This document shows positions 1 to 6,532 of a stretch of 7,833 nucleotides of DNA, piece after piece. Both the position numbers and the translations under genes were made by a program. Origin of the DNA: LMUY01 sp964245495 (GTDB taxonomy: Bacteria; Pseudomonadota; Alphaproteobacteria; Acetobacterales; Acetobacteraceae); NCBI GenBank assembly GCA_964245495.1, contig CAXTNC010000153.1:1-7833 (forward strand), in the 5' to 3' direction. The notes beneath the pieces were generated by a model. That model searched no databases, was not told the origin of the DNA, and saw only the letters and a program-made list of their open reading frames with translations. Positions within the stretch are counted from its first letter, which is position 1. Each line of letters opens with the position of its first letter.

Positions 1-279
1 GGCGGCGCGCCCGACCCGGCGCCGTTGTTGCGCGACCTCGCCGACGAGCTGGCCGAGTGCGGCGAGGCCACGGCGCTGGACGCCCGGCTGGACGCTGCCC
101 TCGCGCGCATGGCCTGCCACGGCAGCATCCGCGCCGGGCGCCGGCTGCACCCGGCGGAGATGAACGCGCTGCTGCGCCAGATGGAGGCGACGCCCCGCGC
201 CGCCACCTGCTCGCACGGCCGCCCCACCGTGCTGAAGCTGAGCCGGTCGGAGATCGAGGCGCTGTTCGGCCGCCGCTGA
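1..279 (+). CDS. mutL: DNA mismatch repair protein MutL, C-terminal end (5' truncated by window)
   Basis: The window opens in frame inside this gene and shows its last 92 residues. Two MutL C-terminal signatures are visible: ACHGSIRAG at fragment residues 38-46 and CSHGRPT at 70-76. They correspond to the ACR-like and CPHGRP-like zinc-binding motifs of MutL proteins with a latent endonuclease, which suggests the nicking type of MutL rather than the E. coli type; the upstream DQHA motif that would confirm this lies outside the window. Between them, residues around 50-63 (HPAEMNALLRQMEATP) form the helix typical of the dimerisation domain. MutL couples MutS mismatch recognition to strand nicking and excision. 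The stop is TGA at 277-279, and the next gene follows on the same strand after 66 nt. Identification is confident from the two motifs; only the C-terminal tail can be judged. Confidence 0.93.
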   Translation, partial: GGAPDPAPLLRDLADELAECGEATALDARLDAALARMACHGSIRAGRRLHPAEMNALLRQMEATPRAATCSHGRPTVLKLSRSEIEALFGRR

Positions 280-345
280 ACCGTTCTGGCTTGCCCGGCG
301 TTGGCAGGTGATGACCTTCGCGCTGCACCGTTCCGCGGCCGTGCC

Positions 346-762
346 TTGAGGCAGGCCTTCCACGTTCTGACGGTCTCGACCGCCAGCAAGGGCCTGGTGC
401 CGATCACGGCGCCCGTCGCGGCCTGGGTGGCGGGGCAGGGGATCGCCGCCGGGCTGCTGACCGTGTTCTGCCGCCATACCTCGGCCTCCCTGCTGATCCA
501 GGAGAACGCCGATCCCACCGTGCGCGCCGACCTTGAGGCGTTCTTCCGCTGGCTGGTGCCGGAAGATGTGGGCTACCGGCACTCGGCCGAAGGGCCGGAC
601 GACATGCCCGCCCACATCCGCAGCGCGCTGACCCAGGCGCAACTGTCCATCCCGGTGGCTGCGGGCGCGCCGGTGCTGGGCACCTGGCAGGGGCTGTACG
701 TTTGGGAGCACCGGGCCGCGCCGCACCGGCGGGAGATCGCGCTGCACCTGCTGGGCGACTGA
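346..762 (+). CDS. yjbQ: YjbQ/UPF0047 family protein (secondary thiamine-phosphate synthase-like)
   Basis: With the TTG start at 346 the product is 138 residues, matching the usual YjbQ length. Family motifs are clear: HTSASLLIQENADP (44-57), the H79/EGPDDMPAHI block (82-91), LGTWQG (111-116) and EHR (121-123). The conserved histidines line the presumed active-site cleft of this small cytosolic beta-sandwich fold. E. coli YjbQ has weak thiamine-phosphate synthase activity in the literature, but the physiological role is unsettled. The frame stays open upstream to another TTG at 301, which would add 15 residues; neither start has a convincing Shine-Dalgarno sequence. I chose 346 because family members begin about 10 residues before the KGL turn. 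It probably follows mutL and converges on the TerC gene, the two stops being separated by only 6 nt. Confidence 0.88.
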   Translation: MRQAFHVLTVSTASKGLVPITAPVAAWVAGQGIAAGLLTVFCRHTSASLLIQENADPTVRADLEAFFRWLVPEDVGYRHSAEGPDDMPAHIRSALTQAQLSIPVAAGAPVLGTWQGLYVWEHRAAPHRREIALHLLGD

Positions 763-768
763 GGGCCG

Positions 769-1442
769 CTAGCGCACGTCATCCCAGGTCGGCAGACGGT
801 GCAGCACGTCCGCCCAGCCTTCCCATACCAGCTTGCACGCCACGAACAGCACCACCAGCAGCCCCACCCAGGCGATCCACCGATACCGTTCCAGCAGCCG
901 CGCGATCAGCGACGCCGCCGCCGCCATCAGTGCCACGGACACCGCCAGCCCCGCCACCAGCACGCCGACATGCCCGTTCGCCGCCCCGGCCACGGCCAGC
1001 ACGTTGTCCAGGCTCATGGACAGGTCGGCCAGCAGGATCTGCCCCATCGCCGCGCCCAGCGATTTCGGCGCGGCCACGGACCCGGCGCGATGCGGCCGCG
1101 GGCGCAGCTCCCCGTACATCCGCCAGCCCCCCCACAGCAGCAGCGCCCCGCCCGCGAACCGCATCCTGCGCCGCGCCGTTCGCGCGAANNNNNNNNNNCC
1201 CCCGCCATCAGCAGCCCCACCACCGCCAGCAGCCGCAGCGCCACCAGCGCCAGCCCGATGCGGATCACCGCAGCACCCGCGATGCCGCCCCCGATCGCGC
1301 GGCGCTTCTGCCGCGCCGGCAGCCCAGCCACCGCCATGCCGACCACCACCGCGTTGTCCCCGGCCAGCACCAGGTCGATCACCAGCACCTGCGCCAGCGC
1401 GGCCAGTTGCGCTAGGATGTTTGCCTGAAGGAGCGCTTGCAT
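769..1442 (-). CDS. TerC family integral membrane protein (YjbE-like), interrupted by an assembly gap
   Basis: The N-terminal part (1442 down to 1199, 81 codons) carries the first TerC signature, DLVLAGDNAVVVGMA (residues 23-37). The C-terminal part (1188 down to 769, 139 codons) carries the second, DLSMSLDNVLAVAG. Both motifs put conserved Asp residues in membrane helices, as in TerC/Alx/YjbE proteins linked to manganese or tellurite homeostasis. Hydrophobic helices run throughout, and the combined length of about 220 residues suits the YjbE subgroup. Ten Ns lie at 1189-1198 and the two halves are in different frames; a missing length of 2 modulo 3 would restore one frame. The segment FARTARRRMR next to the gap has no counterpart expected in the family, where the GLLMAG-like segment should run directly into GALLLW. 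The ATG at 1442-1440 overlaps the divergent purB start; its ribosome site (GCGGA, 4 nt away) is weak, so the true start may be internal. Confidence 0.82.
1189..1198. other. Run of 10 Ns (scaffold gap)
   Basis: Ten undetermined bases sit inside the TerC-family gene. The round number suggests a placeholder for a join of unknown size. The reading frames on the two sides disagree if 10 bases are taken literally (664 known bases plus 10 is not a multiple of three), which supports a real missing length different from 10 or an error at the contig ends. Confidence 0.97.
1428..1433 (+). promoter_or_regulatory. Shine-Dalgarno site of purB
   Basis: AAGGAG lies 7 nt upstream of the ATG at 1441. It is one of the few strong ribosome sites in the window and fixes the purB start. 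It lies inside the first codons of the TerC gene on the other strand. Confidence 0.8.
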
Positions 1443-2805
1443 GATTCCGCGTTACACCCGCCCGGAGATGGCCGCCATCTGGGCGCCCGTGAACCGCTAC
1501 CGCCTGTGGTTCGCCATCGAGGCCGCCGCGGCGGACGCCATGGCGGACCTCGGCGCCATCCCGGCCGAAGCCGCCCGCGCCATCCGCGCCCGCGGCGGGC
1601 CGATGCTGGCCGCCATGGACCAGGCCGACCTCGACCGCATCGACGCCATCGAGGCGGAAACGCGGCACGACGTGATCGCCTTCCTCACCTGGCTCGCGGA
1701 CGGCATCGGGCCGGACAGCCGCTTCGTCCACCAGGGCATGACCAGCAGCGACGTGCTGGACACGGCGTTCTCCCTGCAACTGACGCAAGCCGCGGATTTG
1801 CTGCTCGCCGGGCTGGACCGGGTGCTGGCCGCGCTCAAGCGCCGCGCGTTCGAGCACAAGCTCACCCCCACCATCGGCCGCAGCCACGGCATCCATGCCG
1901 AGCCGACCTCGTTCGGCCTCAAGCTCGCCGGGCACCACGCGGAGTTCGCGCGCAACCGAGCCCGGCTGCTGGCGGCGCGGGCGGAGGTCGCGGTGTGCGC
2001 CATCTCCGGCCCCGTCGGCACCTTCGCCCACCTGGACCCGGCGGTGGAGGAGCGCGTGGCCCGCGCGCTCGGCCTGGCGGTGGAGCCGGTCTCGACCCAG
2101 GTGATCGCGCGAGACCGGCACGCGCAGTTCTTCTGCACCCTGGCCGTCATTGCGAGCGGGGTGGAGCGGCTGGCGATCGAGGTGCGCCACTTGCAGCGCT
2201 CGGAGGTGCGGGAAGCGGAAGAGTTCTTCCACGCCGGGCAGAAAGGCAGCAGCGCCATGCCGCACAAGCGCAACCCGGTGCTGAGCGAGAACCTTACCGG
2301 CCTGGCCCGCCTGGTGCGCGCCGCCGCCATCCCCGCGCTGGAGAACGTGGCGCTGTGGCACGAGCGCGACATCAGCCACAGCAGCGTGGAGCGCGCCATT
2401 GGCCCGGACGCCACCGCCACGCTGGACTTCGCGCTGCACCGCCTGGCGGGGATGATGGAAACGCTGGTGGTGCATCCGGAGCAGATGGCGGCCAATCTCG
2501 ACGCCCTGGGCGGCGTGGTGCACAGCGGCGAGGTGCTGCTCCTGCTCACCCGCGCCGGCATGAGCCGGGAGGACGCCTACCGCGTGGTGCAGCGCAACGC
2601 GATGGCGACCTGGCAGGCGCTGGGCGCCCCAGGCGGGCGCAGCTTCCGCGACAACCTGCTGGCGGACCCGGAGGTGGCCGGCCGGGTCAGCCCCGCCGCG
2701 CTGGACGCCGCCATGGACCCGGCCATGCACCTGCGCGCGGTGGACCACCTGTTCGCCCGCGTGTTCGGCGCCGACGCCGCGCAGCCCGCGATGGCGGCGC
2801 AGTAG
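1441..2805 (+). CDS. purB: Adenylosuccinate lyase
   Basis: This 454-residue protein catalyses two steps of purine synthesis in the cytosol: cleavage of SAICAR to AICAR plus fumarate, and of adenylosuccinate to AMP plus fumarate. It belongs to the fumarase/aspartase superfamily. Visible motifs are ETRHDV (73-78, active-site His76), TSSDVLDTAF (101-110), GRSHGIHAEPT (146-156, with the His equivalent to the general acid) and the superfamily signature GSSAMPHKRNP (269-279), whose paired serines lie on the catalytic flexible loop. HERDISHSSVER near residues 317-328 is also typical. The sequence resembles the shorter Bacillus/alphaproteobacterial PurB type, with a slightly long Ala-rich C-terminus. 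ATG 1441 is supported by AAGGAG 7 nt upstream and by the canonical MIPRYTRPEM beginning. The TPR gene follows after 7 nt and is probably cotranscribed. Confidence 0.97.
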   Translation: MIPRYTRPEMAAIWAPVNRYRLWFAIEAAAADAMADLGAIPAEAARAIRARGGPMLAAMDQADLDRIDAIEAETRHDVIAFLTWLADGIGPDSRFVHQGMTSSDVLDTAFSLQLTQAADLLLAGLDRVLAALKRRAFEHKLTPTIGRSHGIHAEPTSFGLKLAGHHAEFARNRARLLAARAEVAVCAISGPVGTFAHLDPAVEERVARALGLAVEPVSTQVIARDRHAQFFCTLAVIASGVERLAIEVRHLQRSEVREAEEFFHAGQKGSSAMPHKRNPVLSENLTGLARLVRAAAIPALENVALWHERDISHSSVERAIGPDATATLDFALHRLAGMMETLVVHPEQMAANLDALGGVVHSGEVLLLLTRAGMSREDAYRVVQRNAMATWQALGAPGGRSFRDNLLADPEVAGRVSPAALDAAMDPAMHLRAVDHLFARVFGADAAQPAMAAQ

Positions 2806-2812
2806 GCGGCGG

Positions 2813-4462
2813 ATGATCCCGCCGGACGCCGGCGCATGGCTGGCGGAGGCCGTGCGCCAGCACGGGGCAGGCGAGCTGGAAGCGGCGGCGGCCAGCTACC
2901 GCCAGGCCTTGGCGCTGCGGCCGGACATCCCGGCGGCGCTCAACAATCTGGGCATGGCGCTGCGCGGCCTGGGTCGGCTGGACGAGGCGATGGCCTGCTA
3001 TCGCCGGGCTTTGGCGCTCGCGCCGGATTTCCCGGAAGCGCACAACAACCTCGGCCTGCTGCACCGGGACCGGGGCGCGCTGGACGAGGCGGCGGCCAGC
3101 CACCGCCTGGCCGTGGCGGCGGCGCCCAGGTTCGCGCAGGCCCACAACAACCTCGGCGTGGCGCTGCGGGAGCAGGGCTTGCTGGAGGAGGCGCGGGCCG
3201 CCTGCGCCCAGGCCATCGCGCTCAAGCCGGACTACTGGGAAGCGCACAGCAACCTGGGCAACGTGCTGCAGGACCAGAGCCGGCTGGAGGCCGCGGTTTC
3301 CAGCTACGGCAAGGCGCTGCGGCTGGCCCCGGACGCGGCGGATTTGCACAGCAACATGGGCGGGGCGCTCACGGCGCTCGGCCGGCCGGAGGACGCCATT
3401 GCCAGCTACCGGCGCGCCCTGGCGCTGCGCCCTGGCTTCCCGGAGGCGCGCAACAGCCTGGGCACGGCGTTGCGCGACGCGGGCCGCCCGGAAGAGGCGC
3501 TGGCCTGCTTCCGCCAGGCGGTGGCGCTGCGGCCGGACTACCCGATGGCGCACGCCAACCTGGCGATGGCGCTGCTGGCGCGTGGCGACTTCGCGGCCGG
3601 GTGGCAGGAATACGAGTGGCGCTGGCACCTGCACGCCACCGCCCGGCCGCGCTCCTTTCCCACGCCGCAATGGCGCGGCGAGCCGGCGGCGAACCGCCGG
3701 CTGCTGCTGCACAGCGAGCAGGGCCTGGGCGACACCCTGCAGTTCTGCCGCTACGCGCCCCTTGCCGCCACACGCGGGTTCCGGGTCAGCCTGCACGTCC
3801 AGCACTCCCTCGTGCGGCTGCTGCGCAGCCTGCCGGGCGTGGAGCAGGTGGCCGGCACCAACGACCCGGCGCCGGAGCACGACCTGCACTGCCCCCTGCT
3901 CAGCCTGCCGCTGGCGTTCGGCACGACCCCCGCCACGATCCCGGCCTCGCCCGCTTACCTTCGGGCGGACCCGGCGCAGCAGGTCGCCTGGCAGGCGCGC
4001 CTGGCCGGCGTGGACGGCTTGCGGGTCGGGTTGGCATGGGCCGGCAACCCCCGCCTGACCGCCGACCGCCGGCGCTCGATCCCGCCGGAGCAGTTGGCCC
4101 CGCTGGCCGGCGTGCCCGGGCTGCGCCTGTTCAGCGTGCAGAAAGCCGGCCCCGCCCCGCCCGCCAGCTTGCCGCTGACCGACTGCATGGCCGAGATGAC
4201 GGATTTTGCGGACACGGCGGCGCTGGTCGCCAACCTGGACCTTGTCGTGTCAGTCGATACCGCCGTGGCCCACCTCGCCGCGGCCCTGGGCAGGCCGGCC
4301 TGGCTGCTGGACAGGTTTGATTCCTGCTGGCGCTGGCCGGCCGGGCAGCAGGGCAGCGCGTGGTATCCGACCCTGAAAATCCATCGCCAGCCGCGCCCGG
4401 GCGAGTGGGGCGCGGTGGTCGCCCGGGTCGCGCAGGATTTGCGGGCAATCAGCAGCGCCTGA
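2813..4462 (+). CDS. TPR-repeat protein with glycosyltransferase-like C-terminal domain
   Basis: This 549-residue protein has two parts. Residues 8-242 are seven tandem 34-residue tetratricopeptide units with the pattern NNLG...LG..DEA...YRRALAL.PD, followed by a degenerate eighth unit ending in EWRW (268-271). Residues from about 296 form a glycosyltransferase-like domain: LLLHSEQGLGDTLQFCRY (297-314), VGLAWAGNP with downstream RRRSIP (405-424), DTAALVANLDLVVSVDTAVAH (467-487) and a DSCWRWPAGQQGSAWYPT-type segment (503-520). The C-terminal blocks resemble the nucleotide-sugar binding half of GT9/GT41-type enzymes. Such TPR-glycosyltransferases are common in alphaproteobacteria, but donor and acceptor are usually unknown, so I assign no substrate. 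No signal peptide or membrane helix is seen; it is probably cytosolic. ATG 2813 lies 7 nt after purB with only a GGCGGCGG ribosome site, suggesting coupled translation. Confidence 0.88.
   Translation: MIPPDAGAWLAEAVRQHGAGELEAAAASYRQALALRPDIPAALNNLGMALRGLGRLDEAMACYRRALALAPDFPEAHNNLGLLHRDRGALDEAAASHRLAVAAAPRFAQAHNNLGVALREQGLLEEARAACAQAIALKPDYWEAHSNLGNVLQDQSRLEAAVSSYGKALRLAPDAADLHSNMGGALTALGRPEDAIASYRRALALRPGFPEARNSLGTALRDAGRPEEALACFRQAVALRPDYPMAHANLAMALLARGDFAAGWQEYEWRWHLHATARPRSFPTPQWRGEPAANRRLLLHSEQGLGDTLQFCRYAPLAATRGFRVSLHVQHSLVRLLRSLPGVEQVAGTNDPAPEHDLHCPLLSLPLAFGTTPATIPASPAYLRADPAQQVAWQARLAGVDGLRVGLAWAGNPRLTADRRRSIPPEQLAPLAGVPGLRLFSVQKAGPAPPASLPLTDCMAEMTDFADTAALVANLDLVVSVDTAVAHLAAALGRPAWLLDRFDSCWRWPAGQQGSAWYPTLKIHRQPRPGEWGAVVARVAQDLRAISSA
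2834..3538 (+). repeat. Seven tandem TPR-encoding units (102-nt period)
   Basis: The region encodes residues 8-242 of the TPR protein. From the second unit on, each is exactly 34 codons with recurring codon blocks such as those for NNLG, ASYRRALAL and PD. The units have diverged in DNA sequence, so this is a coding repeat of old duplications and not a recent satellite. Confidence 0.85.
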
Positions 4463-4582
4463 CGAAGGCGCTGCCCCGAACCGCTGAAAGTCCCTCATCG
4501 TCGGCCGGTTCACGTGGGTTGGTGACACCACCTGGTGGCCTGCGCTAGGCTTTTCCCAGTTCCGTCGGGAAGAGCCAGGCAA
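4463..4582. promoter_or_regulatory. Intergenic stretch with a weak candidate sigma70 promoter
   Basis: About 120 nt separate the TPR gene from the preferred start of the membrane-protein gene. A GTGACA hexamer (4522-4527) and TAGGCT (4546-4551) are spaced by 18 nt and could be a weak promoter. The spacer begins with the near-perfect inverted repeat CCACC-T-GGTGG (4528-4538), a possible protein-binding site. Loosely paired arms GAACCG (4478-4483) and CGGTTC (4506-4511) do not make a convincing terminator. All of this is pattern matching only. Confidence 0.25.
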
Positions 4583-5098
4583 TTGGGACCGTTCGGCGCA
4601 ATCGTCCTGTGTTTCTGGGCAGTGGCCTGGTTCGAGGCCGGCATCGTGCGCCAGCTTGCCGCGCTGAGTCCGCTCTTGGCGCTGCCCCTGCTGATCTCCG
4701 GCGCAATCGTGGCTTGGGCGGCGCGGGTCATTCGCCAGCCCGGCGCCTTCACCCTGGACCGCCATAGCCGAAGGGTCACCATGCAGGCCACGATCGGCGA
4801 GGGGATCGGGATAGCAGTTTTCCTGACTGTTCTAAACAACACTGGCCTGACTGACTATGACTTGCCCAGCGTGGCTCTGGTCGTTGGGCTGCACTTCATC
4901 TACATGGCCTATTACATTCCTAGGCGAAGATTCTACTATCTGGCTGTGATCCTGCTTATTGGTTCAGCAGCGGGCCTGGCGCTCGGGCCGCAGGAAGGGG
5001 ATTTGCTGATTGGAATCGGGGCCGCGATCATGTTCTGGATCTCTGCTGTTCAGGCCATCAAGCGGAGCATGATTTTGAGCACCCACCAAATCGGCTGA
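4583..5098 (+). CDS. Hypothetical six-helix membrane protein
   Basis: I do not recognise the family. From TTG 4583 the product is 171 residues with about six hydrophobic segments, at roughly residues 2-22, 28-50, 70-88, 94-112, 116-135 and 140-159. The segment between the second and third helices (FTLDRHSRRVTMQ) is polar and basic. The fourth helix contains VGLHFIYMAYY, and it is followed by a basic PRRRFYY turn. The C-terminus (KRSMILSTHQIG) is short and polar. A GGGAAGAG ribosome-site candidate lies 8 nt before the TTG; an alternative GTG at 4535 would add 16 residues but has no ribosome site. Base composition drops to about 52% GC over 4801-4980 against 77% in a 60-nt sample of the TPR gene, and codons such as CTA, ATT and TAT appear, which hints at a later acquisition. 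It converges on the MBL hydrolase gene. Confidence 0.7.
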   Translation: MGPFGAIVLCFWAVAWFEAGIVRQLAALSPLLALPLLISGAIVAWAARVIRQPGAFTLDRHSRRVTMQATIGEGIGIAVFLTVLNNTGLTDYDLPSVALVVGLHFIYMAYYIPRRRFYYLAVILLIGSAAGLALGPQEGDLLIGIGAAIMFWISAVQAIKRSMILSTHQIG

Positions 5099-5105
5099 AC
5101 CTGCT

Positions 5106-5131
5106 CTGGCTCGCGCATCCGCCACAGCCAG
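5106..5131. terminator. Weak inverted repeat between convergent genes
   Basis: CTGGCT (5106-5111) and AGCCAG (5126-5131) can pair as a 6-bp stem around a 14-nt loop, filling the 33-nt gap between the convergent membrane-protein and MBL genes. There is no T-tract on either side, so a bidirectional terminator role is only possible. Confidence 0.25.
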
Positions 5132-6016
5132 TTACTTCTGGACGTAAGCGCTCCCATCCTCCGCACGCAATGGATGGTCGGCATACTTCGCGCCTGCCGG
5201 GTGCGCCACCTGGTCGAACTCGGCGGCCAGCCGGTGCAGCGCGGCCCGCATCGCCGCGCCCCGCATGGGCCGGCCGTGCCCGGTGACGAGCAGCTCCGGC
5301 TCCAGCGCCGCCAGCGCCCGGGCGGAACGGGCGGCGCTGGGCCAGTCCTGGGTGTAGTACATCGGCGGCCCGTGCAGCTCGGGCGCTTGCATGGCCACGG
5401 CGTAGGCAGACTCCTGCGCCGTGGTGATCACCGCGTCGCCCGCGACCAGCGCCCGGTCCGCCTCGCGCCAGAACGAGCAATGGCCCACCGCGTGGCCCGG
5501 CGTGTGCAGCCAGCGCCAGCCCGGCATCAGCGGCAGGGAGCCGTCCTCCGGCAACGGCCGCAGCCGGGCCGCCACGTTCACCGGGCCGCGCGGGTAGAGC
5601 GGGGACAGCGCGGACATCAGCCCGCCGCCGACCGCCGGGTCAGGCGGCGGGTAGGCGGCCTGGCCGTTAAGGTAGGGGTGCTCGTGCGGATGGGCGTACA
5701 CCGGCGCGTCCCACTGCTCGGCCAAGGCCTCCAAGGAGCCGAAATGGTCGAAGTGCCCGTGCGTCATGACGATGGCGCCGGGCCGCACGCCGGCGCCGAA
5801 GCGGGCCGCGGCGGCGGCGGTGATGGCGCCCGCCATGCCGGGCAGCCCGGCGTCGATCAGCACCCATTCGCGGTCCTTGGCGCCGGGCAGGCCGGACAGC
5901 ACGACGTTGACTAGCAGCAGACGCTTGCTGGCGAGGTCGGGGACCAGTTCCAGCATGCCGCCGTCGCGTTCCGCGCCGGCTTCGTCCGCCGTGGTCAAAG
6001 GTATCTGCTGCGTCAT
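5132..6016 (-). CDS. MBL-fold metallo-hydrolase
   Basis: This 294-residue protein has the complete metallo-beta-lactamase-fold metal site: a buried Asp in WVLIDAG (D55), the THGHFDH motif (85-91; H86, H88, D90, H91), HTPGHAVGHCSFW (161-173, metal-binding H165 candidate), VAGDAVITT (181-189, bridging D184) and VTGHGRPM (244-251, H247). It should therefore bind two metal ions, usually zinc, and hydrolyse an ester, lactone, thioester or related bond; the substrate cannot be read from the sequence. Blocks such as YPPPDPAVGGGLMSALSPLY and GPPMYYTQDW place it in a common, uncharacterised hydrolase group. No signal peptide is visible, so it is probably cytosolic. ATG 6016 is preceded by GGGGAA at a 5-nt distance. 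It is divergent to arsR and shares the 147-nt control region with the candidate ArsR operator. Confidence 0.9.
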   Translation of the reverse strand: MTQQIPLTTADEAGAERDGGMLELVPDLASKRLLLVNVVLSGLPGAKDREWVLIDAGLPGMAGAITAAAAARFGAGVRPGAIVMTHGHFDHFGSLEALAEQWDAPVYAHPHEHPYLNGQAAYPPPDPAVGGGLMSALSPLYPRGPVNVAARLRPLPEDGSLPLMPGWRWLHTPGHAVGHCSFWREADRALVAGDAVITTAQESAYAVAMQAPELHGPPMYYTQDWPSAARSARALAALEPELLVTGHGRPMRGAAMRAALHRLAAEFDQVAHPAGAKYADHPLRAEDGSAYVQK

Positions 6017-6089
6017 CGCCGTTCCCCGTTGCCGGGAAAGAACGCGGCGACGGACAACGCAGTTCTCCCGGCAAGCCCAACCGTTCGAT

Positions 6090-6113
6090 CTTGCTCAAAG
6101 CGTCGTTGACAAG
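6090..6113. promoter_or_regulatory. Candidate ArsR operator dyad
   Basis: The left arm CTTGCTCAA (6090-6098) and right arm TTGACAAG (6106-6113) are inverted repeats apart from one extra base in the left arm. The core is TCAA-N7-TTGA, centred near 6102. ArsR-family repressors commonly bind TCAA/TTGA-type dyads, and the right arm overlaps the TTGACA hexamer at 6106-6111, so binding would block RNA polymerase. The site lies between arsR and the divergent MBL gene and may control both. Confidence 0.6.
6106..6111 (+). promoter_or_regulatory. Candidate -35 hexamer of the arsR promoter
   Basis: TTGACA is a perfect sigma70 -35 match. No good -10 follows at 17 nt (TGATTT at 6129-6134); GATGAT (6127-6132) fits better but at only 15 nt. 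A transcript from here would start near 6140 and give a short leader to the GTG at 6164. Confidence 0.45.
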
Positions 6114-6163
6114 CTGGCCCGCGCGTGATGATTTCGACTTTAGGCAGAATATCGGAATGCGCC

Positions 6164-6532
6164 GTGGACTCGAAGCAAGCTGTCGATGCGTTCAGCGCGC
6201 TGGCCCATGAGAACCGGCTCGCAGTCCACCGCTTGCTGGTGGCAAGCGGACCCAGCGGGTTGCCTGCCGGCGTCATTGCCGAGCGGCTGGACGTGCCGCC
6301 GTCATCGCTGACGTTCCATTTGCAGCACCTCCTCCGTGCGGGGTTGGTGAGCCAGCGGCGGCTCAGCCGTCAGCTCATCTACGCGGCGGACTTCGCCGCC
6401 ATGAACGGCGTGGTGACGTACCTGACCGAGAACTGCTGCGGCAGGACCTGTGATCCCGCGCCCGGCTGCGCTTCGGCCTGCGCGCCTGCCCCGGCGGCAG
6501 AGGCCGCCCCCATCCAAAGGAAGTCAGCATGA
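6164..6532 (+). CDS. arsR: ArsR/SmtB-family metalloid-responsive repressor
   Basis: With the GTG start at 6164 this is a 122-residue winged-helix repressor beginning MDSKQAVDAFSALAHENRL, which fits how such ArsR proteins usually start. The helix-turn-helix spans about residues 34-63, with the recognition helix in PPSSLTFHLQHL (45-56) and the wing in LVSQRRLSRQLIYAADF. After the last helix comes ENCCG, with Cys91, Cys92 and Cys96; this three-cysteine cluster resembles the As(III)-binding site of the Acidithiobacillus-type ArsR. Two more cysteines (102 and 106) lie in an Ala/Pro-rich tail. The family dissociates from DNA when arsenite or a related soft metal binds. CGGAA lies 6 nt before GTG 6164. 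Upstream in-frame GTG 6125 and ATG 6128 would add 13 or 12 residues but overlap the promoter region. The gene overlaps the next by ATGA. Confidence 0.88.
   Translation: MDSKQAVDAFSALAHENRLAVHRLLVASGPSGLPAGVIAERLDVPPSSLTFHLQHLLRAGLVSQRRLSRQLIYAADFAAMNGVVTYLTENCCGRTCDPAPGCASACAPAPAAEAAPIQRKSA
6516..6523 (+). promoter_or_regulatory. Shine-Dalgarno site of the ArsI/CadI gene
   Basis: AAAGGAAG lies 5 nt before ATG 6529, inside the last codons of arsR. It confirms the start and, with the ATGA overlap, points to translational coupling. Confidence 0.75.

Noticed and set aside
301..345. Upstream TTG start for the YjbQ-family gene
   Set aside because: It would add 15 residues beyond the family's usual N-terminus and has no ribosome site. 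It remains possible but is less likely.
769..2748. 659-codon open frame on the minus strand running across purB and the N gap
   Set aside because: Most of it is the antisense of purB with low-complexity His/Arg/Gly-rich translation, joined across Ns to the real C-terminal half of the TerC gene. Only 769-1188 is coding.
1437..2816. Plus-strand frame of 459 codons overlapping purB
   Set aside because: It is a frame-shifted shadow of purB with an Arg/Gly/Pro-rich translation and no domain, a usual artefact of very high GC.
2687..3889. 400-codon minus-strand frame opposite the TPR gene
   Set aside because: The repeated look of the translation comes from the TPR repeats on the other strand; it has no ribosome site or recognisable motif.
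4528..4538. CCACC-T-GGTGG inverted repeat considered as a terminator of the TPR gene
   Set aside because: A one-base loop cannot form a hairpin with all five pairs and there is no T-tract. It is better viewed as a possible protein-binding site.
5174..5914. Plus-strand frame opposite the MBL hydrolase gene
   Set aside because: The minus-strand frame has the full MBL metal-binding motif set; this one is an Arg/Gly-rich shadow.
6125..6163. Upstream GTG/ATG starts for arsR
   Set aside because: They lie over the region expected for the -10 box and leader, have no ribosome site, and add residues not expected before the MDSKQA-type N-terminus.
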